DNA from: Labia minor
Lineage: Eukaryota; Arthropoda; Insecta; Dermaptera; Spongiphoridae
Reading direction: 5' to 3'
Assembly (NCBI GenBank): GCA_963082975.1
Contig: OY720344.1
Location: 72,878,546-72,942,545 of the forward strand
DNA length: 64,000 bases
Part shown: positions 32,143 through 44,573 of the stretch, in pieces
Layout: each line of letters begins with the position of its first letter
Numbering within the stretch: position 1 is the stretch's first letter
Notes under the pieces: generated by a model
What the model was told of the DNA's origin: nothing
The model's database searches: none
What the model saw: the letters and a program-made list of their open reading frames with translations, nothing else
Made by a program: the position numbers and the translations under genes

Positions 32143-35100
32143 GTATAGAGTGTATAGATTTAATTATTTCATAATTTAAGTGAAATAATTTTACTTTTAT
32201 TTGATAAATAGTATGAAACTTAGATCTTGAATAATTAATTTATTATTACTTTATTAAGTGCTATTTATATATTTATTTGTATTATATCTTTGTTGAAAAA
32301 CTTTTCACAACCATCTGTGTCTGTGTTTTGTTTGTTTTTGGTTTTTTTATGTTCTTTTCATCTGTTCTCTTTTCTTTTCTTTCCTTTCCTTTTTCTTTAA
32401 GTTTGTTTATTTGTGCAGTTTGTAAGAAGATTGAAAAAATATTAAAAAAATAAATAATTAAATTTAGGAATAAAAATAAATGATTGAAAATCTCTCTTTA
32501 AAATAGTTTAAATGTTTAATATAAAACTATTCCAATAACATTAATACTTTTATATAAGAATTTGTAATAATAGATAAGTTCCTAATAAAATTCAAAGTGA
32601 CCATAAATTCAATTACATTAAAATCCTTAAAGGGTTTTTCAATAATTAAAGGTTAGGTATATATAATATATAAGTATTCTATTAAAAAAATGCATAAAAT
32701 TCATATTTGATTTGAGGTGTCTGTCCCTTTAAATAAAATTATTAGAAAAGTTTTTACACTGTCATTTATAATTCAAACATTTTAATCATTTCTTATATAA
32801 TCTCCTTTCGATTAATTATATTATCATACAAAAATGAAAACTTAAAATTTTATCCACTGGTTTTTAAATTGAGTTATATGCCCGTCGGAATTAAACTCAT
32901 TTTAGCAAGCCATCGTATTTTGTATATTAATAATTTTTATTTATATTAATTTCTTCAATTTTTAAATATATTAATTCCATACTTATATTTAAATTTATCC
33001 CCGAAAATTTATTAAAATTTATTTTTTAATGAATATGTATTAGGTTATTGCTATTATATGCTTTATTCATTCAGTGCAAATTGTGAGTTGTGAATTATTT
33101 TGGTGTAAGTATTCGTCTTTTTTCTTAGAATCCTTAATTTGTTTAACTTGTATTTTAATACATATGCCCGGGGAAGATAATTATATTAAATATTATTAAT
33201 ATATAATATGCTATATTTTATTGTAAAAGTTTAATGTATTTAGCGAACTAAGATAGGGAGAGATGTTTAGAATGCTAAAATACGTTTACCATCCAAAATC
33301 TACTCCGGGGCATTTATCTATTTCTCTCTTGTCTATTTCAAATAAATAAAATAATTTACTTTTCATTTTATTTTCTAAACTTTTTATTTGTATTTCCTAA
33401 ATTATTTTTATTTAGCGTAATCAATCGATTAATACGGGGATTGGATGCTTAATTCATCCGCATTGATACTTATCCGTTGGATATTATATCATTTGGTATA
33501 TAATATTGTTTGAGTTACTTTTAACTAAATTGAATTTAAGTAAAAAAGTAAATTGTCTCTGGATTTTTTTAGAATATGTTAAATAAAATAATAATCAAAC
33601 ATTAATTTTGATCATACATATTTAAGCATACTAATTGTAAGAGTTTTATATACTAAAAATTAATAGTAAATATAATGATAATAATAATAATTAATTATCT
33701 ATATCTATAGCTTAAGTATGTACATAGATACAAACAGAATTGGTATATAAGATAAAAATAAAAGGACGAAGGTATAAATTAATCATAATAATCGATTCAG
33801 AACAGGATCGACTTACGTAGTGGAGGGGGGAGCAGTGGTCACTTATACGGGGCGGAACTCATATAGGGGCGGCAGATTTTAGAAAAGAATTATAAAGTTT
33901 TATAACTTTATGCTTATGAGCGCATCTTCAAGATAAAAAGATCAAAAAAATTTTTAAGTTCATCAATGCTTTTTAAAAGATTTTCAACAATTTTAGTGTT
34001 TGATTTGCCTTCACCTAGAGACTTATCATGAATTTAATTTACACTAATATTAAGTAATCCTGCTATCTACTCTATTGAACAATAAATGAACATCTATTTT
34101 TATTTATTTTATTCTTAATCAAATTGATTTTAAATTATTTTGTTCAGTGAATAAATTATTTATTGCACATTAAGTTTTTTTTTTAATTTTCAATAAATAC
34201 TATTTCAATTGGATAATAAAACTGGATATTAATTACTAAAACTTGTGTTATCATTAAATATTTTTCTAGTTTCTAAAAATATTAAGGTTTGGAATAAAAA
34301 GAACTTTATTGAAAATTCAAATTGAGTAAGAGGGCAGCATATATTGCATCTCTCCCTAGATCTGGTGTGCTCTCTATTCCAGAGGTAAATAATGCCTTTC
34401 TAATTTTCTTATCTTTCATTGATGTATTTCACATATAATCAGCCATATTCGTTCGTTTGTATTGAATATCAATGAAAGAATGTAAGTATGATAAAAAGTC
34501 TTTTTTCTGGGGAAACTGTCCATTACAAATCTTGATTTTGTAAAGCTTAAATGTATATCTATATCTTTATTACTTTCATTCTATAATAATATTCATCCTT
34601 CACTCATCAGTCATTCAATCTTATATGCCATTTTAGCATGTTTTTCTTATAAATATTGTTGGAAAGATTACAGAGATTTTCCATTAAATTTTATTATTCC
34701 TAAATGCATTATATAATCCACCTAATATAAAACCATATAAAATATATTTTAAATAATTTTAGAAATAAAAATAAATCTTATGTAGGAATTAATTCAACAC
34801 CGCCATTATTTTTATATAAAAATATTTTAAATATATAAAATTATTTTTAACTAATATTTAAATTAATGTTTAATTATAATCAACTAGAATTATTAAGTTT
34901 ATAAACATTTAAAGTTCAATAATTATATTAATTATTGATTCACAATTAAATTAATGATAATTAACTCACAATTTAATTAAATAATAAATTAACAAAAGCG
35001 TATTATTAATTAATTCATATTGTGACGACATTGATAGTCCTTTAGTTCTCATTTGTTCCTTAGAGTGATAGGAAACCCGTCGCCTTAACTGGGCCGATTA

Positions 35101-35207
35101 CAAGTTTTTTATTTTTTAAATATCTCATTAACATTGACAATTTATTACTTCTGTGTCTAGAATACTCTGAAAAACAATATATAATGTATCTATTGAAATA
35201 ACAAATA
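32143..35207. other. Long AT-rich stretch without a gene
   Basis: No gene or element recognised. A short G-rich patch at 33810-33885 (CTTACGTAGTGGAGGGGGGA; ATACGGGGCGGAACTC) may be a transposon-end shred, and 35020-35100 is a small complex patch (AGGAAACCCGTCGCCTTAAC). The rest is poly-A/T. Confidence 0.6.
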
Positions 35208-35209
35208 TA

Positions 35210-36907
35210 CCAGGTATACCTGTATGAAGTGAGCGTTAAGATAAAAATATTTTGATAATGAACATTTTTTGTGAACCAGCCTTAATTTTTTTGTTGTTTG
35301 ATTGAAATGACATGTGCCAAACATATTTAAATTATAACAAGAAACAACATTATATTTTTTCATCATGTTAAAAATGTCGAATTTTGTACCAGAAAGTGAT
35401 GATTTGCGGAAAGCATTAATTTTTTGTTTACATTTGAAGAAAAGTGTTGCAGAGTCGCATCGAATGCTTGTTGAGGCATATCAGAAGCAACATGCAAAAG
35501 ATGGTTTAAACGGTTCAGAGATAATGATTTTGATGCGAGAAATGTGAAGACGTGGTAGACCATCAGTTTAAAGAAGCGGAATTGGAAGCAATATTGGATG
35601 AAGATGATACTTCTAGTCAAAAGCGAATGACAGCAATGTTAAATGTTGCACAATAAACAATTTCCGAATGTTTAAAACAGGCCTGGCCAACCCGCGGCCC
35701 ACCGTGAAAAATTGTGCGGCCCGCCAGTTAACTTTGTATTTCTTTTGTAACTTTTGTTTCTCGTCTGTATATTCAAAAACAGAGAATATAATTGAAATAA
35801 TTATAATTAATTCATTTTTTTATTTAAAATATGTCCTACAATTTTTAAACGACAAACCTGATACCATAAATAAGAAGAAAAAAATTAGAAATAATAGAGA
35901 GAGTAATTAAGAAAGAATATATTTTTTTATTTTAAATTGTTATTATTATTTTTATTTAAAAAAAAGTAGCCGAAAAATAATAAATAAAACCATTAAACAT
36001 TAAGAATCAAGAAAGTATTAAAAGTGTTTTTTAATATATTGTAAAGTTTAAATTCGTTTCCCTAAAAAGCGGCCCTGTAGCATTGCTCTTAATCTAAGAG
36101 GCCCATGGAGTCATTTGGGTTGGCCAGGCCTGGTTTAAAAGGTATAGGAAAAGTCCAAAAGTGCAGAAAATGGATGCCACATAAATTGTATAAAAGACAT
36201 ATTAAGGCAAACCGAAAAAACACTTGTGAAATTTTGCTTCAAAGACACAAAAGTATATCAGTTTTGCATCGAATTGTTACTGGTGATGAAAAATGGATTT
36301 ATTTTAAGAATCCTAAACGGAAAAAACCAGATCGATTCGGAAAGAAGGCAATGCTATGTATTTGGTGGGATCAGAAAGGTGTGGTGTATCATGAGCTTCT
36401 AAAACCTGGTGAAAGTGTTAATAGTAATCGCTACAGACAATCAATTTGAACCATGAATTGATCGAAAAACGACCAGAATGGACCAGAAGACACGGCAAAG
36501 TAATTTTGTTACACGGCAATGCACCTGCACAGAAAGCAAAATCTGATCAGGATACAATCAAAGCACTTGGCTGGGAGCTGCTACCCCACCCGCTGTATGC
36601 ATACACCAGACTTGGCCCCTTCCAACTACCATTTGGTTTCGTCGATGGGCCACGCATTGGCTGAGCAACATTTCGATTGGTGTCTGATAGGTTTGCTTTA
36701 AAAGATGAACATTTCTATTGCCGTGGTATCCATAAATTGCCAGAAAAGTGCTCAAGATAAGTAAAAAGCAATGGTAAATACTTTGAATAAATTTGTTTTA
36801 TTTTCCCACTCAAAATTCTTCTTCTTCTTCTTCTTTTTAGGCTTCCAGCCTGTTTGTTAGTGTTTCATTTTAACAAGAAAACGCTGAGTTCATAGCGGTA
36901 TACCTGG
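35210..36907 (+). mobile_element. mariner transposon with TA duplication, split by a hAT MITE
   Basis: The left end CCAGGTATACCTGTATGAAG and the right end, read inverted, CCAGGTATACCGCTATGAAC match over about 28 bp with few changes; TA flanks both (35208-35209, 36908-36909). The transposase on the plus strand starts near 35369 (LRKALIFCLHLKKSVAESHR), is split at 35677/36141 by the inserted hAT MITE, then gives VQKCRKWMPHKLYKRH, NTCEILLQRHKSISVLHRIV, TGDEKWIYFKNPKRKKP, KAMLCIWWDQKGVVYHELLK, PGESVNSNRYRQ, HGKVILLHGNAPAQKAK and GIHKLPEKCS. GDEKW, LLHxNAPA and the later LAPSxY-like Asp region are the DDD signature blocks; LLHGNAPAQ replaces the usual LLHDNAPAH, so the second catalytic Asp is lost. 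Several stops and frame changes make it dead. Confidence 0.92.
35678..36132. mobile_element. hAT MITE inserted in the mariner, 8-bp duplication GTTTAAAA
   Basis: Ends CAGGCCTGGCCAACCCGCGG and GGTTGGCCAGGCCTG are inverted over about 17 bp. An exact 8-bp repeat GTTTAAAA flanks it (35670-35677, 36133-36140). 455 bp, no transposase. A similar CAGRGGTGGCCAACC end type occurs in the element 845-2190. The insertion is younger than the mariner it interrupts. Confidence 0.92.
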
Positions 36908-37004
36908 TATATATATTACATTATCCATGAATTTTATAACAAATTTTCTTTCATCGCAACCTTCCTCTATATTTTATATATTACGAGTATATTATTCATT
37001 GTTA

Positions 37005-37150
37005 CTTTCCCGCATACTTCGTATAAGGGAAGTATTGGAATCGTCAAAAATTTCGACTTCGAGATTTCGATAGATCTTGACGTTTTAGACCTCCCTGAGT
37101 CGGAAAATACCATTTTTCGAATTATGTCTGTGTGTGTGTATGTATGTATG

Positions 37151-37181
<31 letters not shown>

Positions 37182-38067
37182 TGTCTGTAAGCAAATTTAC
37201 TCAAAAACTAATTAAGCTAGGACTTCGAAATTTGGTACACCGATATTATTCACAGTTTGTAGATTTCTATCAAAATTTCGTCAAAATCGGTTAACCGGAA
37301 GTGGTACTTTACCTACACTGGTTGCGTTTACCTTTCAAGTAAAGTACCAGTTTGCTTCGAGATATTTGCTTCATATTTTGTATATAGATTTAAAAATATG
37401 AAAAAAATTCAGATACCAAATTTCATCATGATCTGACTACCGGAAGTGACATTTTACCTATACAAGTAGCGTTTCTTTTTTACCGACCGACGATAGTAAG
37501 GGAGGTATTGTTTTCACACCAAATTTCACCTATGGATATTTTTAGGTACATATCTCCACGAATCATGCATTTTCTTAACAGAAAAAAGTATTTTTAGCAT
37601 GATGTCTGTCGTCCGTCTGTCCGTCTGTCCGTCCGTCCGTATAGATGTGTACATATCAAATTTCACGTGAGGACATATCTCCACGTGTTATGCACTTTGT
37701 ATTGGTTTTATCCTCGAGAAAAATCATCTTCATTAGTTTTTTCTTAATTTAAAATTATATGACGTCACCCAGCACTTCATGACGTCACAGCCAGCCCTTA
37801 TATATTATAAATAAAATAAAATTAAAAATATTTATATTATATCCATATCTGTTTTTTTTACATTTAAAATATCAGTTAACCGGAAGTAGCACTTTATTCT
37901 ATATATATATATATATAAATGTTACCAAATATCAAATTTGACACCAATAAACTAATACGAACTGGCTCTTTATCAATACCAAGTTTACACATTCTAAATA
38001 TTCATTCACAACTCTTTATACCTATTTATATGCGGGAAAGTCTAGGGGAGGACACTCCCGCTTATTT
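37005..38067 (-). repeat. Composite repeat A+B, inverted partner of 21522-22700
   Basis: Starts CTTTCCCGCATACTTCGTAT, with (TATG)n at about 37138-37180, CGTCAAAATCGGTTAACCGG, the internal A terminus ACCGACCGACGATAGTAAGG near 37482, a GTCCGTCTGTCC tract, the octamer pair TGACGTCA (37760-37767, 37780-37787), a (TA)n tract, and ends GGACACTCCCGCTTATT. It is about 115 bp shorter than its partner, mainly by a gap after the GTCCGT tract near 37645 where part of the A body is missing. Very similar elsewhere. Confidence 0.85.
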
Positions 38068-38883
38068 TTTAAATATAATCTTTTAATTTAATTAGTGAAA
38101 ATCCAAAGTACTCCATTCGAAGTTGAACATCTCATTGTATTATATAATAATTAATATAAAAAAATGTTTTTTTAAATACAATTTCTATTAATAAATTTTA
38201 TATTCTTTTACAAAATCGGAATGCAAAGCAATTTTGCCGAAAATGTAGAATAAGAGCAAATATAATAAAAAACTAAGTAAAAAGCAGTGGTGTAGTGGAT
38301 GTATTTTAAAATGAAGAGAGATAAAGATGATATTCCATTTCCTATTTACATTATATCCCTTTGATCTTTGAGATAAGAAAAAATACTATACTTTAAACAT
38401 TTCTTTTCGAATGTTGCCCGTCTGGGAATATTAATTTTATAAGATTGACATAAAAATAAGAAACAAAAGTATTTATTGAAACATATTTTATTGCTATTTT
38501 ATTTTTATATAATACTAAAGCAAAGGTCCTTTTTTACCAAATGGAATTTTTAAATAAATAAGAGAAAACCTCCTCTCAATATTTCCAAATCAAGATTTTA
38601 TTAATGGTCATATCAGTTTCATATATAAATTTTAAGTTAATGTTAGGAGAATGATATAAATTAATATTAATAAAATATATATTAAAATTAAAGATGGGGA
38701 CAGCACAGCCGATTGAAAAAAAAACAAAATTTTAGTACTTTTTCGTCGACTTTTCGAGCTCAAGGTTGCACTCTTGTAGTAGTATACATTTGGTAATTGA
38801 AAATTAATGTACAAACTACAATTGATATAATATTTTTAAAATATTACTATTTAAGTGTATATAAAATGTTTAGTTGAAAAAAA
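38068..38883. other. AT-rich stretch, nothing recognised
   Basis: No gene seen. A poly-A-rich patch near 38690-38770 includes CAGCCGATTG and CGTCGACTTTTCGAGC, unclassified. Confidence 0.6.
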
Positions 38884-39165
38884 ATCATAAAGATGCCTGT
38901 TGGTTAACTGTATAACCCACACTCTTGTGGCCCTTAATTCAAGTCCCGAGCTTGGCAAAGGATTTTCTCTGGCTTGGATCTATGAGACGGTCAACCCATC
39001 AAAATTGGGAAGATACTAGATAAAAAGTACAGCCTCCAATCAAGAAAATCAAAGTAAAGGTTGATAGGATCCGTTCAGTAGAACTGGTCACAGGATACCT
39101 AATTAGTATAACCAATTTGATAGGCGTTGTTCTTGGGTAGGGTGTACAAGTGTTATTTTTTTTTT
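38884..39165 (+). mobile_element. SINE with tRNA-like head
   Basis: The head reads GATGCCTGTTGGTTAACTG (A-box-like) and then TTAATTCAAGTCCCGAGC, a match to the B box of RNA polymerase III promoters (GGTTCAAxTCC), about 35 bp apart. The body (GTCAACCC, AATCAAGAAAATCAAAGTAA, CACAGGATACCTAATTAGTA) is shared with 2446-2620. It ends in GTGTACAAGTGTTA and a T run at 39150-39164. Family name unknown. Confidence 0.6.
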
Positions 39166-40704
39166 TGTTTAAAAAATATCTTATTACATTATCACGTCGC
39201 AAATAAATTACATTATAATTTATTGAAAAAATATTAAAAAAATATTATATAGGACTTTTAAATCAAATTTCATTAACAAAAATTATCATAGGTAATACTT
39301 AAATATTTCAAACCCCCAACCATTAACAAATATGTCAACTATAATATAAATAAATAAATAATTTATGACTATATAGGTACATTATGTATATTGTTTATAA
39401 ATAATTGGAAAAATAATTTCTTAAAAACAATTAATTAGTACTTAAAATAAAATTTAAATTGAAACATTTACTCAATTTTCAATTCATATTTATTTGTTTA
39501 TTTGATGTGTATTTAGTTAGTACACCCTTATCAAAAGTTCTCAATCAATAAAAAATATACTACCATATTCGTTAAGCCCAATCATATCCCTTAAGTCCTA
39601 ACTAATCCGAGATTTAGGAGTATTCATAGTTTCAAACTCCAAACCTTCATCAATATCGCTTTCCTTACATATATTATAATATCTCCAGGACGAGATATTC
39701 CGATATATACATTTATAATCCATCCATCTGGTTTGAATAATATTTAATAAAGGATTATATTCAAATTAAAACAAAATCAATTAATATTATTCAAATTAAT
39801 GTAAAATTCTTTAGTTTTCAGTTAATGTAATTTTGTTATTTTTTCACACCCTTCTTTTAAAATTAATTTAAGTGATTTTTATGTATAGTAAATAAAATGT
39901 ACCACTTTTTATTAATCACTTTGTTGAATTATCAACCTATTGATGGGAGCCCTTGTGAAATGTTAGTTATGCACTCGTCCATATTCATACTCTATGATGG
40001 ATGTATAGAAGGCATGTGCAATTTAGTGAAGACCATGGACGGACCATCAACAACATAATCAACATATAAATTTAACAAAAACAAAACTTCTAGGGATATA
40101 ACTCAAAATGTACATGAAAAAAAAACGAAAAGATACTCAATTTCATATAAAATATTTAATTTTCATTTATACATTATTAAGTTAGCAAAATCTATTAAAT
40201 AACTTTCAAAATATTAATAATATTTTAGTGTTAATAAAACTTATTAATATAAATTTTAAGTTAAAGGATATTTATCTATGGTATAAATAAGGAATATGAA
40301 ACTTGGCCAACCACGGGCTATTAAGCAAATAATGCATTTATCCATAATTTACTTTAAATATAAGTTCATTATATATCTAAGTTCCCGAGGTCTTATTTAG
40401 AAATTTGAAAATGCTTATATATGCCGGATAAAATAAAATTAAAGGACGAATCGGGCCCGCAAGGCCCACCTTAGTAAATTGATGGAGAAGGTATAAAAAT
40501 AATATTATAAATATTATAAAGTGGTTTTAAGTAAACGTAAAGTAAAAGAAAATAATATTGTGAATAAAAAATACTCATAAATTTATTATATAATATATCA
40601 AGTTTAATAGATACCGCTTTTTCCTGTTAGTCCCTTCTAGATGCTATTTTTGAGTGTAGAAATAAACAATGTACTACAATGTATGAATGATCATCACATC
40701 AGTC
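39166..40704. other. AT-rich stretch without a gene
   Basis: Nothing recognised. A small complex patch at 40310-40480 (CGGGCCCGCAAGGCCCACC) may belong to an old repeat. Confidence 0.6.
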
Positions 40705-41449
40705 CAGGGATGGGCAAACTTTTTTAGGATGCGGTCTACTTCTAATTTTTTTACAATAAGTCGGTCCACCAGATATTTATTAAAATAATAATAATAAACA
40801 ATGTGGTATAAATGTACATAGGTAACTAAAAAAATAGAATAAGAAAGGAACTTAGGTATATATTTTCAAACAAAATTTAAAGATTATAAAAGTATAAAAA
40901 TATCAAGTTCATAAGAAATATTCTGATTCGAATTATTATTTAAGATAAAGTCATGTGAAATTGTCCGCATTAGAAGATTTACACTGCATATCCTCTGCTA
41001 ATTTAGTAAATCTTGGTGTATAACTGCCAGTCTTGTACTTCATTCGAGGTGATTGTCTGTAAGACGGGAGCGATATTTTGATTTAATTATATTCATCGTA
41101 GAAAATGCAGATTCACATAGGTAGGTAGAGCCAAAGAACGATGTTAAATTTAATGCGAGACCTTTTAAATTAGTATACTTAACTTCGTCCATTAAATTCT
41201 AAAAAATATTTGTAGGATCTGAATTATGTGCTTTTAAAATTATGTCATTTTGAAGAAGAAGAACTTCATCTTCCTCAATAGTTATAGAAAACAATTCGTT
41301 TATATTTTTGGTTATTTCTTCCCCGAGTAATGGAATTTTTTATATGCTAAGGAGTAGTTTAAGTAAAAAAGGCAGTGAGTAAAGGCGATCACTTTAAAAT
41401 GACTCGGCGGTCCACCAGTCGATCGCGATCGACTTAATGCCCATCTCTG
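40705..41449 (-). mobile_element. hAT element keeping the transposase C-terminal dimerisation region
   Basis: Ends CAGGGATGGGCAAACTTTTT and GCCCATCTCTG are inverted. The flanks CATCAGTC (40697-40704) and CATTAGTC (41450-41457) agree at seven of eight bases. The minus strand encodes LLGEEITKNINELFSITIEE, DEVLLLQNDIILKAHNSD, then LTSFFGSTYLCESAFSTMNI, IKSKYRSRLTDNHLEMKYKT, the hAT C-terminal dimerisation region (FGSTYLCESxFSxMxxIKSxxRxRLTDxHL). GGTCCACCAG occurs near both ends. At 745 bp the catalytic part of the transposase has been deleted. Confidence 0.88.
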
Positions 41450-41550
41450 CATTAGTCTTTCAATTTTTATTTCATATTATTTTTAAATTTTTTTTTTTTG
41501 TTATTTTTCGATTTAAGGATTAAATATAATATAGAAATGATGCTATTTTT

Positions 41551-42673
41551 TATAATTCCCGAAAAAACGAAATTTTGCTACGATGTGCTAAGTTTGTGCT
41601 ACGTTGTGCCGCAAAAAAACGCCAGTCGCCCATCTCAAAAAACAAACCGGAAAATAAAAAAAGTCGATTTTTTGCTGGCATCTAAGTGCGTTAAAATTAA
41701 ATTTTATGTAACGTTGGAAAAACAAACTTGTGTTTAAAAAATGTTTTTACCAAACAGGTATGATTCCATTGATAGTTCATAAAATACTAAAAGTTTCTAC
41801 ATATAGAAAAAAGGGAATTCCTTTAAATTTTTACCATTTAGAATTTCTCTGACCAGTAAATTTGCTGAAATGTATGTACACACACACACCACACACAATC
41901 GGCCATTCTCAGGGCCACTATGATATACAAATCCGACTGAGAACCTCCTTGTGGTGTATATCGGATAATGATAATGCCGGCGGTAAATCAAATTTTTAAG
42001 GTTTTAAGTTAGATTTCGGGAATGGTTTGTGCAAGAAAGCACAAGCATATAATGTCATGAAAACATTTTGACATCAGCTGAATTAATATTAGGGTTAAGA
42101 AAGTTATTTTTCGAAACAAACGCTTTATACAAAAACGTGAAGTCCCGAAAGTACTTCGTATAAAATCTTTAAGACAAAAAACTTGATAACCTTGAAATGA
42201 TTTAGTAATATAAAATTTAAGTTTTTCCTACATTACTTTTTGCCATTTTTTTGTAAATCGCGCAATTTTTATATTATTAACGAATGATTCTTTGTTGTAT
42301 TCAACCAGCACAACTAAGGACAACTCGCATAATTTGTTTATCTGTCACTCTGAAAAAGTTATAAGAGGTTTAATACTATGTCTTATAATATTAAATTTGG
42401 ATATTTTGTATCTCCTAAACGGAAAGAGCCAGAGTTGTTCTGCTTGCGACACAATGTTTAGTAGCCAAGATTGTATACAGCACAATTTTTGTTTTTTTGG
42501 AAAAACAAAATGGCGGTGCCAGCAAAAAAATCGATTTTTTTTTATTTTCCGGTTTGTTTTTTGAGATGGGCGACTGGCGCTTTTGCGGCACAGCGTATCA
42601 CAAACTTAGCACAACATAGCACAAATTCGTTTTTTCGGGAATTATAAAATGGCGGTGCTAGCTTCATGCACGT
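41551..42673. mobile_element. Long-inverted-repeat (foldback) element, about 1.1 kb
   Basis: The left arm (about 41551-41690) starts TATAATTCCCGAAAAAACGA and includes GCCGCAAAAAAACGCCAGTC and CCCATCTCAAAAAACAAACC; the right arm (about 42500-42650) is its inverse (CGACTGGCGCTTTTGCGGCA). Arms are about 130-150 bp. Outside, AATGATGCTATTTTT occurs on both sides (41536-41550 and 42674-42688). The right side carries an extra 27 bases (AAATGGCGGTGCTAGC...) not seen at left. Long arms and a direct repeat of about 9-15 bp suggest a Mutator-like element, but no transposase was seen. The inside has a CA-rich tract near 41880-41897 and no clear gene. Confidence 0.7.
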
Positions 42674-42845
42674 AATGATGCTATTTTTCATTAGCTATTT
42701 CATACTATAATAGTTCAATGAATAATAGTAATAGAGTGAGGACTTAAAACATAAAAATAATCGTCTTATACATAAGTAAATCATGAACTACAAACTAAAG
42801 ATTAATCACTATGGAATAATACATAAATGATAAGCGCTTTATATC

Positions 42846-43005
42846 TAGGGTGACCATATTTTGAAAACACCAAACCGGGGCATTTTTTTAGAACCAAATT
42901 GAAAAAATTTTGAAATGTCCTAAATGTTTAAAAAACGGGCTGTCCTAAAGGTTTTTTTGGGACCCTCGGACAGAGCACCTAAAAACGGGACGTTTGGTCA
43001 CCCTA
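42846..43005. mobile_element. MITE with TAGGGTGACCA ends
   Basis: Left TAGGGTGACCATATTTTGAA, right ACGTTTGGTCACCCTA: inverted ends of about 12 bp, with CCGGGGC and GGGACGTTTGG inside, and GTCCTAAA repeated at 42917 and 42952. 160 bp. TA/TTTATA-like sequence on both sides; duplication size unclear. A widespread MITE end type, superfamily not assigned. Confidence 0.75.
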
Positions 43006-44380
43006 TTTATAACCAACTTAGAATAAAATTCTCTCTAATGTCTAGACGCCAATTCTGTTATACTTTTATTTTGAAAATAAAATGGAGAATCTAAAAAATT
43101 TATATTTGTATATCAAGGAGTAATTTTTTGTAAATTTCCCCCTGAATTCTTCAGAAATAAAAAGAACATAAGACGTTCCGAATTATTATTATGTATTAGG
43201 GTAGTACAATAAATTTAGTTTTGAAAAATAAAAAAAATTATATTTATATAGATTCAAAATATATTTCATAAATCACATTTTGAATTCATTCAATCCTTTG
43301 TTTTTAAATTTGCATCAACATTGGATTACCTTTTAAATATAAAATGAAAAGTTTTACTTCATAAATTTTAACAGACAGTTAATTTTATTTTTTGTTAAAA
43401 ATTATAAAATATACTAAGTAATTCCAATATCATATTTTTTTATAAAGATTAAAAAAAGAACATAAAAATCTGTTCGTAGTCTGAATTTAATTTCTATCCC
43501 CGAAGATATCAGTTCAACCTGTGCAGCTAACACCTGCTCTAATTTCAACTTACCTAAGTCATTACGTACTGCCTAAAGAACAAAAAAAAACAACTCTAAG
43601 AGAGGTATAAATTTGAGGTTTTATGGGTCTTAAAAAGAACAAAAAAGAAAGAAAGAAAAAACTTACAAATTGATCATTTTTTTTTAAATATAATTAATAT
43701 CATAAATAGAAAATGATATTGGAGTTAAATTTAAGCACAAAAAAACTAATTTTCTTCCAGGTATTTATTACTAAATGCAAACTTTATTAAAGGTATAAAA
43801 AGAAGTAAAAGATTCTGGAAAAATAATTTAAAAAAATAAATAAATAAATATATGTAATGTAAGCTAATGGGATAATATGTGAATAGAAAATTTGTATCAA
43901 ACATTACAATATTTATTTATTTATTATTTTATGCCTATATTGGATCGTATTAAATTTCAACCATGATGCCAGACATTTCTTTATCCATTTATTTATTTAG
44001 TCAGTGAATTTTTAAAATTTTGAAACTGGTCATGTTCTTTAGTTCACACGTCTTTGCCATTAAGTTTTAAAGATAAATGTATTTTACGAGATTCGATGCC
44101 TTGATCTCAAAATCGGCGGGCAAGGACTAAAACCACAATTCTATTCAGATTAACTTTTAAATATTTAATCTATGATTGGATTGCTTTTATTTATTTATTT
44201 ATTTATTTATAAACTTTTGAAGAAGTTGTTAGCATCGAGACAGGTACTCTGTACGTCCAAAATGATACATATTATGTTAGGAAAAGTCTGGATCTTATAG
44301 CTATACTTTTGATCTATTTCAATCAACATATTAAAACCATTTTTTCTTTATTTTTTTTAATTTAATCACTATATTAATTA
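43006..44380. other. AT-rich stretch without a gene
   Basis: Nothing recognised. A 19-base stretch at 43554-43572 is flanked by good splice signals on the minus strand but does not fit the GPCR. Confidence 0.6.
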
Positions 44381-44573
44381 GGGTAAACGTACCAGTAATT
44401 GACCATTTGATAGATTTTTTATCAAAATAAGCTTTTTAATTTCAAATTAAGCACGAGATATCGATAAATATCAAAAAAGCCTCTTCTGAATTCCTTAACA
44501 ATGAAACAGGGAAATTATAAAGTTTATTTTTATAAAAATTCTATCAAATGGTTAACTAATGGTACGTTTAGCC
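44381..44573. mobile_element. MITE with about 50-bp inverted ends and TA flanks
   Basis: Left GGGTAAACGTACCAGTAATT, continuing GACCATTTGATAGA; right, read inverted, GGCTAAACGTACCATTAGTT, continuing AACCATTTGATAGA. The arms stay similar for about 50 bp. TA precedes and follows. 193 bp, no coding. TA flanks suggest a Tc1/mariner-type MITE. Confidence 0.8.

Noticed and set aside
43554-43572. 19-base micro-exon candidate on the minus strand (TTTTTTTTTGTTCTTTAG before, GTAAGT after)
   Set aside because: The length is not a multiple of three and the conserved protein joins directly from exon 1 to exon 2, so it would break the receptor. Splice-like words are expected by chance in 29 kb of AT-rich intron.
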